From: Mycobacterium aquaticum
GTDB lineage: Bacteria; Actinomycetota; Actinomycetes; Mycobacteriales; Mycobacteriaceae
Assembly: GCF_002086485.1 (NCBI RefSeq)
Contig: NZ_MVHF01000033.1
Span: 1-64,000, forward strand
DNA length: 64,000 bases
Direction: 5' to 3'
Shown here: one piece after another, positions 1 through 8,802 of the stretch
Layout: each line of letters begins with the position of its first letter
Position numbering within the stretch: the stretch's first letter is position 1
Translations under genes and position numbers: made by a program
The notes under the pieces: model-generated
What the model saw: only the letters and a program-made list of their open reading frames with translations
Databases searched by the model: none
Told to the model about the DNA's origin: nothing

Positions 1-158
1 CCGACCTCGGGCCCGGCCACCCGCCACCACTGACGAGATCCGTTGCACTGACCCCCACACGATTCCGCAACAGCCCGAAAATGAGCGAAAAAACGCGAAT
101 AACTGGCCACTCGGCCGCGGCTGAGCGGTGACGCCGCGGCGAGGCCACCAACGATCGC

Positions 159-173
159 ATCGGAATTTCCGAT
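159..173. promoter_or_regulatory. Perfect 15-bp palindrome upstream of the amino-acid permease
   Basis: The sequence ATCGGAATTTCCGAT reads the same on both strands apart from its central base, with 7-bp arms. It lies about 80 bp before the permease start, where an operator would be expected. No regulator gene sits next to it inside the window, so the binding protein is unknown. The remaining upstream bases (1-158) show no gene I can support. Confidence 0.4.
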
Positions 174-254
174 TCAAATTCACTGAAAAGGATGTTTTAC
201 AGCTGCGCGGACGCGGGTCAGTGTGGGGGCCATCACATCGAGAGAAGGATGATC

Positions 255-1790
255 GTGGAAACCGAACCAAGACTGGCAGCCGCGGGTGATCGGGAGACCG
301 CCCAGGCTGATCGTGAGGTCAAGCACCTCAAGAAGACGCTGGGCCGGCTCGACATCGTGTTCTTGATCGTCGCCGCGGTGGTGTCGATCGAGACGCTCGG
401 ACAGGTATCCGGATTCGGCGCGGAAACCTTCACCTGGGCCCTGGTGCTTGCGGTGTTCTTCCTGGTGCCATACGGCCTCGTGTTCGCCGAGACCGGCGGC
501 GCGTTCACCGGTGAGGGCGGTGTATATATCTGGTGCCGCAAGGCTTTCGGTCGCCCGGTGGCGGCCATCGCGTCGCTGCTGACCTGGGTCACCCAGCCCG
601 TCTGGGTCGGTGGCTCGATGGCGTTCATCGCCTCGGAGACCTGGAGCACCTACGTCACGCCGTTCGAGCACGGCACGGTCACCGACTACGTGTTCAAGCT
701 GGTGTTCATCTGGCTCACCGTGCTCGCCGCGATCATCAGTCTCAAACACGGCAAGTGGATTCCGAACGTCGGCGCCATCCTCAAGATCGCCTTCCTGGTC
801 ATCTTCTTGGTGACCACCGCGATCTACGCCTCGCGGAACGGCGTCGCGGGCCTGTCCGTCAGTGACTTCAGCCCGACGGTCGCCGGCATGCTAGGCGTGA
901 CACCGCTGCTGCTGTTCTCCTACCTGGGTTTCGAATCGGGCAACAGTGCGGCAGGCGAGATGAAGAACCCCGCCCGGGACGTACCGATCTCGATCGCCCG
1001 GTCGGCAGGCATCGCCGCGGCCGCCTACCTGCTGCCGATCTTCGCCATCCTCGTCGTGCTGCCGAAAGATGACATCACCGGCATCGGTGGGTTGATGGAA
1101 GCGGTCGCGAAGGTGTTCAGTGTGTACGGCTCGGCCGCGCCGGCGATGCTCACGGTCACCGGCGTCATCTTCGCGATGATCCTGATGACCCAGGGTTCGG
1201 CCTGGATGATCATCAGCGACCGCATGCAGGCCATGGCCGCGGCCGACGGCGCGTTCTTCGGCGGGTTCTTCGGCCGATTCCACCCGCAGCTGGGCACGCC
1301 CGTGCGCGTCAACCTGCTCTCTGGTGTCGTGGCGACCGTGTTCTGCCTGGTCGCGATGCAGGTCACCGGGTCCTCGGCGTCGATCTTCGGTGTGGTGCTG
1401 AGCATCTCGATCTCGACCTTCCTGCTCAGCTACGTCATCTCGATTCCGGCCGCGGTGCGGCTGCGCACCAGGTTTCCCGACGTGGCACGGCCGTTCCGGG
1501 TGCCGACCGGCAACACGGGCTTCCGCATCCTGGGCGGGTTGTGCTTCCTGTGGGTCGCGCTGGGGTCGTGGGTGGCCGTCTTCCCCGGCACTCTGGAGAG
1601 CCTGTTCGGTATCGATTACGACTTCGAGAAGACGTGGGGCGTCAGCCAGCTGACCTTCGAGGTCTTCACGCTGGGCACTCTGGTGGTGCTGGGCGTCCTC
1701 GGCGCGGTGGGTTACCTGCGGGCCCGGGCGGTGCGCGCCGAACGCCCGGACACGACGCCACTCGAAGCGCCGGACGACATCTTGACCTGA
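255..1790 (+). CDS. APC-superfamily amino-acid permease
   Basis: This predicted inner-membrane transporter of about 511 residues has some twelve hydrophobic segments. The first begins near residue 35 after a charged cytoplasmic N-terminus, and glycine-rich helix motifs such as FLGFES-like and ETGGAFTGEGG typify the amino acid-polyamine-organocation family. Its general look is close to the glutamate/GABA-antiporter-like branch, but the substrate cannot be read from sequence. I chose the GTG at 255 because AGAGAAGG at 241-248 is at normal ribosome-binding distance; ATG 249 would be too close to it, and further upstream codons give a non-conserved extension. It is followed by a separately regulated TetR gene. 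Confidence 0.85.
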   Translation: METEPRLAAAGDRETAQADREVKHLKKTLGRLDIVFLIVAAVVSIETLGQVSGFGAETFTWALVLAVFFLVPYGLVFAETGGAFTGEGGVYIWCRKAFGRPVAAIASLLTWVTQPVWVGGSMAFIASETWSTYVTPFEHGTVTDYVFKLVFIWLTVLAAIISLKHGKWIPNVGAILKIAFLVIFLVTTAIYASRNGVAGLSVSDFSPTVAGMLGVTPLLLFSYLGFESGNSAAGEMKNPARDVPISIARSAGIAAAAYLLPIFAILVVLPKDDITGIGGLMEAVAKVFSVYGSAAPAMLTVTGVIFAMILMTQGSAWMIISDRMQAMAAADGAFFGGFFGRFHPQLGTPVRVNLLSGVVATVFCLVAMQVTGSSASIFGVVLSISISTFLLSYVISIPAAVRLRTRFPDVARPFRVPTGNTGFRILGGLCFLWVALGSWVAVFPGTLESLFGIDYDFEKTWGVSQLTFEVFTLGTLVVLGVLGAVGYLRARAVRAERPDTTPLEAPDDILT

Positions 1791-1820
1791 GCCGAGACGG
1801 ACCGCGCGTGCCCGCCGCTT

Positions 1821-1848
1821 ATTTACTAGACAGATCTACCTAGTAAAT
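1821..1848. promoter_or_regulatory. Palindromic operator before tetR (28 bp)
   Basis: Nine-base arms ATTTACTAG (1821-1829) and CTAGTAAAT (1840-1848) match perfectly. The spacer contains a co-centred AGATCT, so 24 of 28 bases are symmetric about position 1834.5. It sits 6-16 bp before the TetR-family gene. This is the usual arrangement for autoregulation of a TetR repressor together with the exporter gene it is coupled to. Confidence 0.75.
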
Positions 1849-1863
1849 GAGAGCATGTCCGCC

Positions 1864-2445
1864 ATGACGAAGCGGGGCCGCCCGGGTGGGCAAGCGCGGC
1901 GTCGGCTGCTGGACGCGGCGGCGCGTCGGTTCTACGCCGACGGCATCGCGGCGACGGGTATCGACGTGGTCACGGCCGACGCGGGCGTGGCAAAAATGAG
2001 CCTCTACAACAACTTTGCGTCCAAGGCGGAGTTGGTGGCGAGCTATCTCGAAGAGCGACACGCAGAATGGCTCGGCCTGTACGCGCGGCGCCGCGCGCAC
2101 GCCGTGACTGCCGAAGACAAGGTGCTGGCCGTGTTCGACGCCTACGCCGACCACGCCGAAATGGGCTATGAGCACGGCTTCCGGGGATGCGGCCTGCTCA
2201 ACGCCGCCGCCGAATTGCCCGTCGGCGATCCCGGCCGCGATGCAGTGCGCCGCCACAAGGAGGAAGTGGAACAGATCCTGCGCAGCGAGCTCGTCGCCAT
2301 CTGCGGCGAACATGCCGCAGACGGTGTCGCCGAGCACATGTCGTTCCTGTTGGAGGGATCGATCGCACGCGCCGGACTGGAAGGCCGATCGGACCGGATC
2401 GCGCACGCCCGCGCCTTGGCCGCCGCATTGATGGCAGCCCTGTGA
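1864..2445 (+). CDS. TetR/AcrR-family transcriptional regulator
   Basis: This DNA-binding one-component regulator has about 193 residues. The N-terminal helix-turn-helix (about residues 30-55, with VAKMSLYNNFASKAELV) is typical of TetR proteins, and the C-terminal half is a helical ligand/dimer domain. ATG 1864 is preferred over ATG 1855 because the only purine-rich box, GAGAG at 1849-1853, is at proper spacing for it. Its TGA overlaps the GTG of the following DMT transporter (GTGA), so the two are translationally coupled and the exporter is its probable target. The 28-bp palindrome just upstream is its likely operator. Confidence 0.88.
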   Translation: MTKRGRPGGQARRRLLDAAARRFYADGIAATGIDVVTADAGVAKMSLYNNFASKAELVASYLEERHAEWLGLYARRRAHAVTAEDKVLAVFDAYADHAEMGYEHGFRGCGLLNAAAELPVGDPGRDAVRRHKEEVEQILRSELVAICGEHAADGVAEHMSFLLEGSIARAGLEGRSDRIAHARALAAALMAAL

Positions 2446-3413
2446 CACCGCGGACCGTAGGGATGGTGGCCATCGTCGTCGCGTCGTTGCTGTGGGGAAC
2501 CACCGGTACGGCGTCGGCCCTGGCGCCGTCGGTCGGCGCCGTGACAGTCGGGGCGGCGGCGATGGGCGTCGGCGGTCTGCTGCAGATCGTCTTCAGCCGG
2601 CGCGCGCTATATCGGGACCGCGCAGTGCTTTCGGCGCGGTACCGGCTGGTGACGTTCGGGGGCGCGTGTGTCGCCGTGTATCCGTTGGCGTTCTACAGCT
2701 CGATGCGCATCGGTGGCGTCGCGTTGGGGTGTGTCGTGTCGCTGGCGTCGGCGCCGTTGGCATCAGCGGTGATAGAGCGGCTCTGTGACGGGCGTGCTCT
2801 CACGAGGCAGTGGGCACTCGCGTGCGGGTTCGGCATCGGCGGCAGCGTGTTGCTCAGCCTGTCGCGGCATTCCGACTCGGGCGGCGCGCACTCGGCGACG
2901 CTGGGCGTTGTGCTCGGGCTGGCGGCGGGCGGCTCGTACGCCGGCTACTCCTGGGCCATGCGTCGGCTCATGGACGACGGGACAAGCCGCGGGGCTTCGG
3001 CCGCAGCGGTTTTGGGCCTCGGCGGCATTCTTCTGATGCCGGTGTTCGTGGCGACCGCGGGCAGCGCCGTCGTGACGTATCCGGGCATCGTTGTGATCGC
3101 GTATCTGGCGGTGTTGCCGATGTTCTTGGGATACGTCCTCTTCAGTTATGGGCTGGCGCGGGTCGGCGCCACCTCGGCGACCACCGTCACTCTCGTCGAA
3201 CCGGCCGCGGCGACCGTGCTTTCGGTGGTGATCCTGCACGAAACCGTCGGCGCCGTCGGCTGGGTCGGTGTCGCGCTGATCGCGGCGGCGCTCGTCGTGC
3301 TGACCTTGCCCGGCGTCTCGCCGCGGTCCGGGCGCGCCGCGAATAAACTCGGCAGACAACCCCACGACGCTGTAGGGAGTCCCCGATGCGCCGACGTCCC
3401 GACGTCACGCTGA
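2442..3413 (+). CDS. EamA/DMT-family transporter
   Basis: This predicted ten-helix inner-membrane protein of about 323 residues is built of two EamA repeats, the drug/metabolite transporter fold. The first repeat opens with the typical motif SLLWGTTGTASALAPS, and the second ends with LVEPAAATVLSVVILHE. Members export metabolites, amino acids or drugs; the substrate here is unknown. Start GTG 2442 overlaps the TetR stop; ATG 2463 is an alternative. Its 3' end runs 28 bp into the next gene, lysR, suggesting one transcription unit. Confidence 0.85.
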   Translation: MTPRTVGMVAIVVASLLWGTTGTASALAPSVGAVTVGAAAMGVGGLLQIVFSRRALYRDRAVLSARYRLVTFGGACVAVYPLAFYSSMRIGGVALGCVVSLASAPLASAVIERLCDGRALTRQWALACGFGIGGSVLLSLSRHSDSGGAHSATLGVVLGLAAGGSYAGYSWAMRRLMDDGTSRGASAAAVLGLGGILLMPVFVATAGSAVVTYPGIVVIAYLAVLPMFLGYVLFSYGLARVGATSATTVTLVEPAAATVLSVVILHETVGAVGWVGVALIAAALVVLTLPGVSPRSGRAANKLGRQPHDAVGSPRCADVPTSR

Positions 3414-4324
3414 CCCAGCTGCGGTACTTCGTCAAGGCCGCCACGTATTCGTCGATGACCAAGGCCGCCGACGAACTGCACATCGCGCAGTCGGCGGTGT
3501 CGGCCGCGATCAGCCAGCTTGAGCAGCAGATCGGGACGCAGTTGTTCATCCGGCACCGCGCCCGCGGCCTGGCCCTGACCGCCGCCGGGGAAGAGATGCT
3601 GCGTGACACCCGCGCACTGCTGGCACATCTCGACGAGGTGCTCGACAACGCCAGCGGCCGGGTCGACCAGGTGCACGGAACGGTCCGGCTGGCGTGCTTC
3701 GTGACCTTGACGCCGTTCGTACTGCCCCGGCTGTTGTCCGACCTCGGTGCCCGCCATCCCGAGCTGGAGGTCGAGGTCGTCGAGACGTCGGCGGATGCGA
3801 TCCGCACCGTGCTGCGCAACGGCACCGCGGAGCTCGCGCTGACCTATGACCTTGCACTCGGAACCGGCGTGGACGTCGAATCTCTTGGTGTGGCAGCGCC
3901 GTACGTGGCGCTGCCGGCCGAACACCGGCTGGCCAAACGGAAATCGATCCGGCTGACAGAGCTGACCGACGAGCCGATGGTCTTGCTCGATCTCCCGGAC
4001 AGCCGTGACTATTTCGAGTCGCTTCTCGCCAAAGCCGGTGTGACACCACGTATTCGGTACCGCTCGGCCAGCTACGAGGCGGTCCGCGGTTTGGTCGCAC
4101 GCGGACACGGGTTTTCGATCCTCAACCAGATCCCGGCGCACCGCGGAACCTACGACGGCGGCGCGGTGAGTACTGTCGCCATCCGCGACGACCTCCCTGG
4201 GCTGCCCATCGTCCTGGCCCGGCTGCAGTCGGTTCGCAGCACCGCTCGTGCACGTGCCGTGGCCGAGGCCGCGCGGGCCATCTTCGCCGATCGCCGTGCC
4301 GCAGGTGATGCGGAGAGTGGTTAG
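3386..4324 (+). CDS. LysR-family transcriptional regulator
   Basis: This 312-residue LTTR has a winged helix-turn-helix in residues 8-67, containing AADELHIAQSAVSAAISQLE, followed by a periplasmic-binding-protein-like effector domain from about residue 95. A good ribosome-binding site, AGGGAG at 3374-3379, precedes ATG 3386, which starts inside the end of the transporter gene. LTTRs usually control an adjacent divergent gene, but none is present, so its targets may be this cluster or lie elsewhere. The family assignment is secure; the effector is unknown. Confidence 0.9.
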   Translation: MRRRPDVTLTQLRYFVKAATYSSMTKAADELHIAQSAVSAAISQLEQQIGTQLFIRHRARGLALTAAGEEMLRDTRALLAHLDEVLDNASGRVDQVHGTVRLACFVTLTPFVLPRLLSDLGARHPELEVEVVETSADAIRTVLRNGTAELALTYDLALGTGVDVESLGVAAPYVALPAEHRLAKRKSIRLTELTDEPMVLLDLPDSRDYFESLLAKAGVTPRIRYRSASYEAVRGLVARGHGFSILNQIPAHRGTYDGGAVSTVAIRDDLPGLPIVLARLQSVRSTARARAVAEAARAIFADRRAAGDAESG

Positions 4325-4413
4325 AGGTCACTCGTGACGCTGTTTTGAGGTTGCGGCCATCCGCAGGCCGGGTGGCTCCGAACCACTGAGGCAACCGTCT
4401 CTGGGGAGGTGTC

Positions 4414-5781
4414 GTGGGAATCGTGCACAGCAGCGTGGTGGACTCGCCTCGCGAAGAGGTGTTCGCGTGGCATGAGCGCCCCGGCGCGATACACCGACTG
4501 ATGCCGCCGTGGCAGCCGTTGAACGTCGTATCGGAGGCCACGTCGTTGGCCGACGGCCGGGCAGTGCTCGGCTTGCCCGGCGGCCTGCGGTGGATTGCGC
4601 AGCATCAACCGGGGTCCTATGACCGGCCTGCGCGGTTCGTCGACGCACTGGCCCGGGACGGGTGGCGGTCGCTTCCGGCGAGTCTGATCGGCTCGTGGCG
4701 GCACGAGCACCTCTTCGAGGCCGTCGACGCCGGGCGCACCCGCGTGATCGACCATGTCGACACCGCTGTTCCGGGAAGCTTGCTGCGACCGACGTTTCTG
4801 TACCGGCACAGCCAGCTTGCCGAAGACCTGGCCGGCCACCGGTGGTCCCATGAACACGGCCGGCGGCCGGGCACTGTCGCGGTGACCGGCTCGAGCGGCT
4901 TGGTGGGGACCGCACTGTCGGCGTTTCTGTCGACCGGTGGTTACCGGGTGATCCGGCTGGTCCGCGGCCAACCCCGCAGTGACTTCGAACGCCGTTGGCA
5001 GCCGGACGCGCCCGACTCCCATCTGCTCGATGACGTCGATGCCGTTGTGCACCTGGCGGGGAGCTCCATCGCCGGCCGGTTCACCGATGCTCACAAGCGG
5101 TCAGTCCGGGAGAGCCGGATCGACCCGACCCGGCGGCTTGCGCAGTGCGCGGCGGCCGCGATCAACGGTCCCTCGACGTTCGTGTGCGCATCGGCGATCG
5201 GCTTCTACGGATACGACCGCGGTGATGCCGAGCTGGACGAAGCCGCGACACCGGGCGGCGGGTTTCTCGCCGATGTGGTCGCCGACTGGGAAGCCGCCAC
5301 GGCACCGGCAACGGCGGCCGGGTTGCGGGTGGTCAACGTGCGTACCGGCATCGTGCAGACCCCGCGCGGCGGAACGCTGCGGTTGATGCGTCCGTTGTTC
5401 GCGGCGGGTCTGGGTGGCCGGTTGGGGAGTGGCAGGCAGTGGTTGTCGTGGATCGACGTCGATGACCTCGTCGACGTCTATCACCGTGCGCTGGTCGATC
5501 CTGCGCTGTCGGGTTCAGTGAATGCGGTTGCGCCGCAACCGGTTCGCAATGCCGAGTACACCGCCACCCTGGCGCACGCTCTGCATCGACCGGCGGTGTT
5601 GCCGGTGCCCGATCTGGGGCCGGCCCTGCTGCTCGGCGAGCAGGGCGCACGCGAGCTGGCCGCGGCAAGTCAGCGGGTGGTGCCGATCCGGTTGCTCGAG
5701 GCCGGACACCGCTTCCGCAGGCCGTCTCTCGAGCAGTGTCTGCGCTATCAACTCGGGAACATCGCTGAGGAACACACGTGA
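4414..5781 (+). CDS. TIGR01777-type epimerase with N-terminal SRPBCC domain
   Basis: This is a two-domain protein of 455 residues. Residues 1-145 resemble an SRPBCC/START-like ligand pocket. From about residue 154 an extended-SDR Rossmann domain begins with the NAD(P) motif TGSSGLVG (158-165), followed by the FVCASAIGFYGYD motif and a C-terminal DUF1731-like end. Proteins of this type are called sugar-nucleotide-epimerase-like; no substrate is known. GTG 4414 follows a strong GGGGAGG box at 4403-4409. The stop overlaps the start of the next SRPBCC gene by four bases, so the two products are made together. Confidence 0.85.
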   Translation: MGIVHSSVVDSPREEVFAWHERPGAIHRLMPPWQPLNVVSEATSLADGRAVLGLPGGLRWIAQHQPGSYDRPARFVDALARDGWRSLPASLIGSWRHEHLFEAVDAGRTRVIDHVDTAVPGSLLRPTFLYRHSQLAEDLAGHRWSHEHGRRPGTVAVTGSSGLVGTALSAFLSTGGYRVIRLVRGQPRSDFERRWQPDAPDSHLLDDVDAVVHLAGSSIAGRFTDAHKRSVRESRIDPTRRLAQCAAAAINGPSTFVCASAIGFYGYDRGDAELDEAATPGGGFLADVVADWEAATAPATAAGLRVVNVRTGIVQTPRGGTLRLMRPLFAAGLGGRLGSGRQWLSWIDVDDLVDVYHRALVDPALSGSVNAVAPQPVRNAEYTATLAHALHRPAVLPVPDLGPALLLGEQGARELAAASQRVVPIRLLEAGHRFRRPSLEQCLRYQLGNIAEEHT

Positions 5782-6227
5782 TCAGGATGCAGCGCCAGGT
5801 GACCGCTGGCTGCCCGCCGGAGGTGGCCTTTGCCTACCTTGCCGATTTCACCACGACAGAACAGTGGGATCCCGGGACGGTCCGCACTGAACGACTCTCC
5901 GGTGACGGCGGCAGAGGAACTCGCTACGCCAACACTTCCCCCTTCGCGGGGCGCACGAGCGATCTCGTGTACGAGGTGACTGCTCTCACGCCGGGTGAGT
6001 CCATCGAACTGCGCGGCGAAAACGCCTCCGTCGTCGCCCATGACACGATCACCGTCGCTGGCCGGCCGAACGGATGCTTGGTGACATACCAGGTGGCATT
6101 CGCCTTCGCTGGGTGGCTGCGCTGGGTGGAACCACTGTTGCGATTCGCAGTCGCCGACCTGCTCGACAAGGGTGCGCGAGGCCTCGATCGTGAACTGGCG
6201 CGGTTGCATTCGCTCGGCACGGGGTGA
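5778..6227 (+). CDS. SRPBCC-family (polyketide cyclase-like) protein
   Basis: This is a single-domain protein of 149 residues. It starts with the pattern of SRPBCC ligand-binding proteins (VTAGCPPEVAFAYLADF) and has a W-x-P-G-T turn near residue 34. Such proteins bind small hydrophobic ligands and may cyclise or carry them. GTG 5778 overlaps the preceding TGA (GTGA). The upstream epimerase also carries an SRPBCC domain, so the two proteins may share a ligand; this is inference from linkage only. Confidence 0.78.
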   Translation: MIRMQRQVTAGCPPEVAFAYLADFTTTEQWDPGTVRTERLSGDGGRGTRYANTSPFAGRTSDLVYEVTALTPGESIELRGENASVVAHDTITVAGRPNGCLVTYQVAFAFAGWLRWVEPLLRFAVADLLDKGARGLDRELARLHSLGTG

Positions 6228-6307
6228 GCGCTCGGCGGTCTGCTGTCCGAGGGCCGCAAAACGAGTTGCCGGTCGGCGCCTGGGATGCGGATTCTGATGG
6301 TGTGGAC

Positions 6308-7195
6308 ATGCATCCCAACCAGCTGACGATCACCACGGACATGGTGCGCATTCTGGTGGGCGAGCAGTTTCCCCAATGGCGCGGTCTACCGATTGAACAG
6401 ATCGCTTCCTCGGGCACCGTCAACGCGTTGTTCCGAATCGGTGAGCGGCTCGCCGCTCGATTTCCGCTGGAATCAGAAGACGCCACCGTGGTCCGGCAGC
6501 GTTGGTGCTCCGAAGCCGAGGCGGCTCGGCTGCTCGTTGGCCGAACTCGGTTCAGCACGCCGGAGCCGATCGCACTCGGGCAGCCCGGTGCGGGCTATCC
6601 GCTTCCGTGGTCGGTGCAGACCTGGGTGCCCGGTTCGGTCGCCCGCGGTGACGAGCCGGGCCGCTCACAGCTGCTGGCGCGGGACCTGGCCGAGTTCATC
6701 GCCGGTGTGCGCACCATCGGCACCGACGGCAAGACCTTCGACGGAGTGGGCCGCGGTGGTGACCTGACCTCGCACGACGAGTGGATCAACCGGTGCCTTC
6801 ATGAGAGTGAACGACTCTTCGACGTCGCACCGTTTCGTCGGATCTGGGCTGAACTGCGGTCTTTGCCGCGCGAGTCGCCCGACGTGATGACACACGGCGA
6901 CCTCATTCCCGGCAACGTTGTGGTCGACCACAGGCGACGGCTCGTCGGGATCATCGACGTCGGCGGACTGGGGCCGGCCGACCCCGCTCTCGACCTGGTG
7001 TGTGCCTGGCACTTGTTCGACGAGCCGGCACGACGTGTCCTACGCGGCACCCTGAACTGCGATGACCTGGAGTGGGAACGCGGAAAAGCGTGGGCATTTC
7101 AGCAGGCGATGGGTCTGGTGTGGTACTACGAGCGCAGCAATCCGTCGATCAGTGAAATGGGTCGACGCACCCTGCATCGCATCGCCACCGACTGA
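6308..7195 (+). CDS. Aminoglycoside phosphotransferase-like kinase
   Basis: This protein of about 295 residues has the APH/choline-kinase fold. The catalytic loop HGDLIPGN lies at about residues 196-203, and the metal-binding IIDVG at about 215-219 is followed by GPADPALDL. The small-molecule substrate is unknown; most chromosomal members are not antibiotic-resistance genes. GTG 6224 would overlap the previous gene (GTGA) and may be used, but it adds 28 residues that look non-conserved. I therefore favour ATG 6308, where the family-like MHPNQLTITTDMV begins. It ends the epimerase-SRPBCC operon. Confidence 0.8.
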   Translation: MHPNQLTITTDMVRILVGEQFPQWRGLPIEQIASSGTVNALFRIGERLAARFPLESEDATVVRQRWCSEAEAARLLVGRTRFSTPEPIALGQPGAGYPLPWSVQTWVPGSVARGDEPGRSQLLARDLAEFIAGVRTIGTDGKTFDGVGRGGDLTSHDEWINRCLHESERLFDVAPFRRIWAELRSLPRESPDVMTHGDLIPGNVVVDHRRRLVGIIDVGGLGPADPALDLVCAWHLFDEPARRVLRGTLNCDDLEWERGKAWAFQQAMGLVWYYERSNPSISEMGRRTLHRIATD

Positions 7196-7224
7196 TCTCC
7201 TGATCAGCGATGATGCGGCCGCGC

Positions 7225-7809
7225 TCACGTCTCAACGGATATCGCGATCTCGTTGCGTCGCAGGCACGCCAGCGTCCACGGCGGATCGTAGAACCAGGCA
7301 CTGGGCTCACCGACTGGCGCAAACCCATAGTCGCGCAAGGTTTCTCGAAGCTGACGGGTTTTCTCGGCCGTTCTCGATGGTCCGCGATCACCGCTGAAGC
7401 GCAGCACCGCAACGGTTTCCGGGGCCAGCTCGACAAGCGAGACGCGCTCATCATCAGGGGCGGGCAACGATTGCAGTGTAGACCCGGCCGGAAGGTAGAA
7501 CCGGATCACCCAGCTCTGCTGCTCACTGCCCTGCTGCCCGACGGGCATGGTCATGGCGATCGGTTCCCGCTGCTGGTTGGCGCCGAAGATGTAGCGCGCC
7601 AGGCGCCGGAACCCCGCGCTGCGGGCCGCTTCCTCGTTCGCGAGTACGTGTGTCTGGGCCGCGATACGAGGGCCGTACTGCCGGATTTCCACGCCTGGCA
7701 CCAACGGGCGCGCGGTATGCGGCGGCTCCTCGACACCGAGCCGGATGCCTACCGCCGACCCGGCTACCTCCAGCACGCGGGTCGCAGCCGTCTGTATCTG
7801 GGTCAACAT
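7225..7809 (-). CDS. SOUL-family haem-binding protein
   Basis: This protein of about 194 residues matches the SOUL/HBP family. Visible features are VEIRQYGPRIAAQTHV near the start, a central FRRLARYIFGANQQREPIAM and a C-terminal WFYDPPWT. SOUL proteins bind haem or tetrapyrroles; their bacterial role is poorly defined. Start 7809 has GGAAGGACT correctly spaced upstream; a longer frame exists but its extra 44 residues overlap the SDR gene and look random. It lies 25 bp behind the SDR, so both should be read from the SigK-type promoter at 8803-8829. That would make it a candidate redox or haem arm of the sigma-K response. Confidence 0.85.
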   Translation of the reverse strand: MLTQIQTAATRVLEVAGSAVGIRLGVEEPPHTARPLVPGVEIRQYGPRIAAQTHVLANEEAARSAGFRRLARYIFGANQQREPIAMTMPVGQQGSEQQSWVIRFYLPAGSTLQSLPAPDDERVSLVELAPETVAVLRFSGDRGPSRTAEKTRQLRETLRDYGFAPVGEPSAWFYDPPWTLACLRRNEIAISVET

Positions 7810-7834
7810 GGCGAGTCCTTCCGATGCCGCCGTT

Positions 7835-8794
7835 TCACGAGAGTCCGATCGTCCCGGCGCAATACCGCCACACCTGTTCGAGTGCGGTCTCGGTGTAGCG
7901 GGTCGTCGGCAGATAGTGGATGGGCCGCATGCGGCGGTCATGCCAGAACTGTCCCGAGGGTGGTGTCGGCGTCGTCGCGGTGAGCCAAACCGCGGTGTCG
8001 GCGGCCTGCTCCGGCGTGCGCAGGATCGGTCGGAACAGGCGGCGAAACCCGGGCAACGCCTGCGTGAGACCTGGGGTGTCGGCCCAGCCCGGATGCATTG
8101 AGGCGACCGTCACTGATCGCCCGGCCCAGCGTTGGGCCAGCAGCGGCAACAGGGCGACCTGGATGCGCTTGCTGCGGGCGTATGCGGTGGCGCCGTGGTA
8201 GGTGCCGGTTTGATACTCGATGTCGTCGGCATCCAGAGACTGGGTGTACATCCCTCCCGAGGAGACCAACACCACCCTCGGATCTGGTGCGGCGGCCAGC
8301 AGAGGTAGCAGAAGTTCGGTCAGCAGCAGCGGTCCCAGTACGTGGGTGGCCAGGCACAGTTCATGCCCGTCGGCACTGTCGGTCCGCTGCGCGGGCAGCA
8401 CACCCGCGTTGTGGATCACCGCGTCGATGCGGCTGTGGCGGCCGCTCAGGTCGGCGGCGAACGCCCGTATATCGGAGAATGCGGACACATCGCAGCGTTC
8501 GACGACGAGGTCGGCGTCGGGATCGGCTGCCGAGAGGTCGCGCCGGGCGGCCTCGCCGCGGGAACGGTCGCGAACAGTCATGAGCACGGTGGCGCCGCGC
8601 GCGGCGAGGCCCGCGGCAATCGCCCGTCCGATACCGGAGTTGGCACCCGTGACCAGGACCGTGGCGCCGGCCAGGTTCTCGCCACCGGAATCGGGCGTTG
8701 GCCAGAACCGCTGTCGAAACCCGATGCCCACCCGTGAATAGCCAAGGGCGATCGTCCGGTCGAGCAGTTCGTCAACTACAGCAGAGGTTGTCAT
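7835..8794 (-). CDS. Short-chain dehydrogenase/reductase (SDR)
   Basis: This is a 319-residue NAD(P)-dependent oxidoreductase of the classical SDR type. It has the nucleotide motif TGANSGIG (near residue 49), an NAG segment (VIHNAGVL), and the catalytic Y-x-x-x-K in ATAYARSKR. It is close to retinol-dehydrogenase-like SDRs. The substrate is unknown. The start codon ATG 8794 lies only eight bases after the -10 element of a perfect SigK-type promoter and has no ribosome-binding site, suggesting a leaderless mRNA. The SOUL gene follows 25 bp later. Confidence 0.88.
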   Translation of the reverse strand: MTTSAVVDELLDRTIALGYSRVGIGFRQRFWPTPDSGGENLAGATVLVTGANSGIGRAIAAGLAARGATVLMTVRDRSRGEAARRDLSAADPDADLVVERCDVSAFSDIRAFAADLSGRHSRIDAVIHNAGVLPAQRTDSADGHELCLATHVLGPLLLTELLLPLLAAAPDPRVVLVSSGGMYTQSLDADDIEYQTGTYHGATAYARSKRIQVALLPLLAQRWAGRSVTVASMHPGWADTPGLTQALPGFRRLFRPILRTPEQAADTAVWLTATTPTPPSGQFWHDRRMRPIHYLPTTRYTETALEQVWRYCAGTIGLS

Positions 8795-8802
8795 CGACAG
8801 TG

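Noticed and set aside
4328..4339. Terminator after lysR (GTCAC-TC-GTGAC)
   Set aside because: The stem is only 5 bp with a 2-base loop and no T-run.
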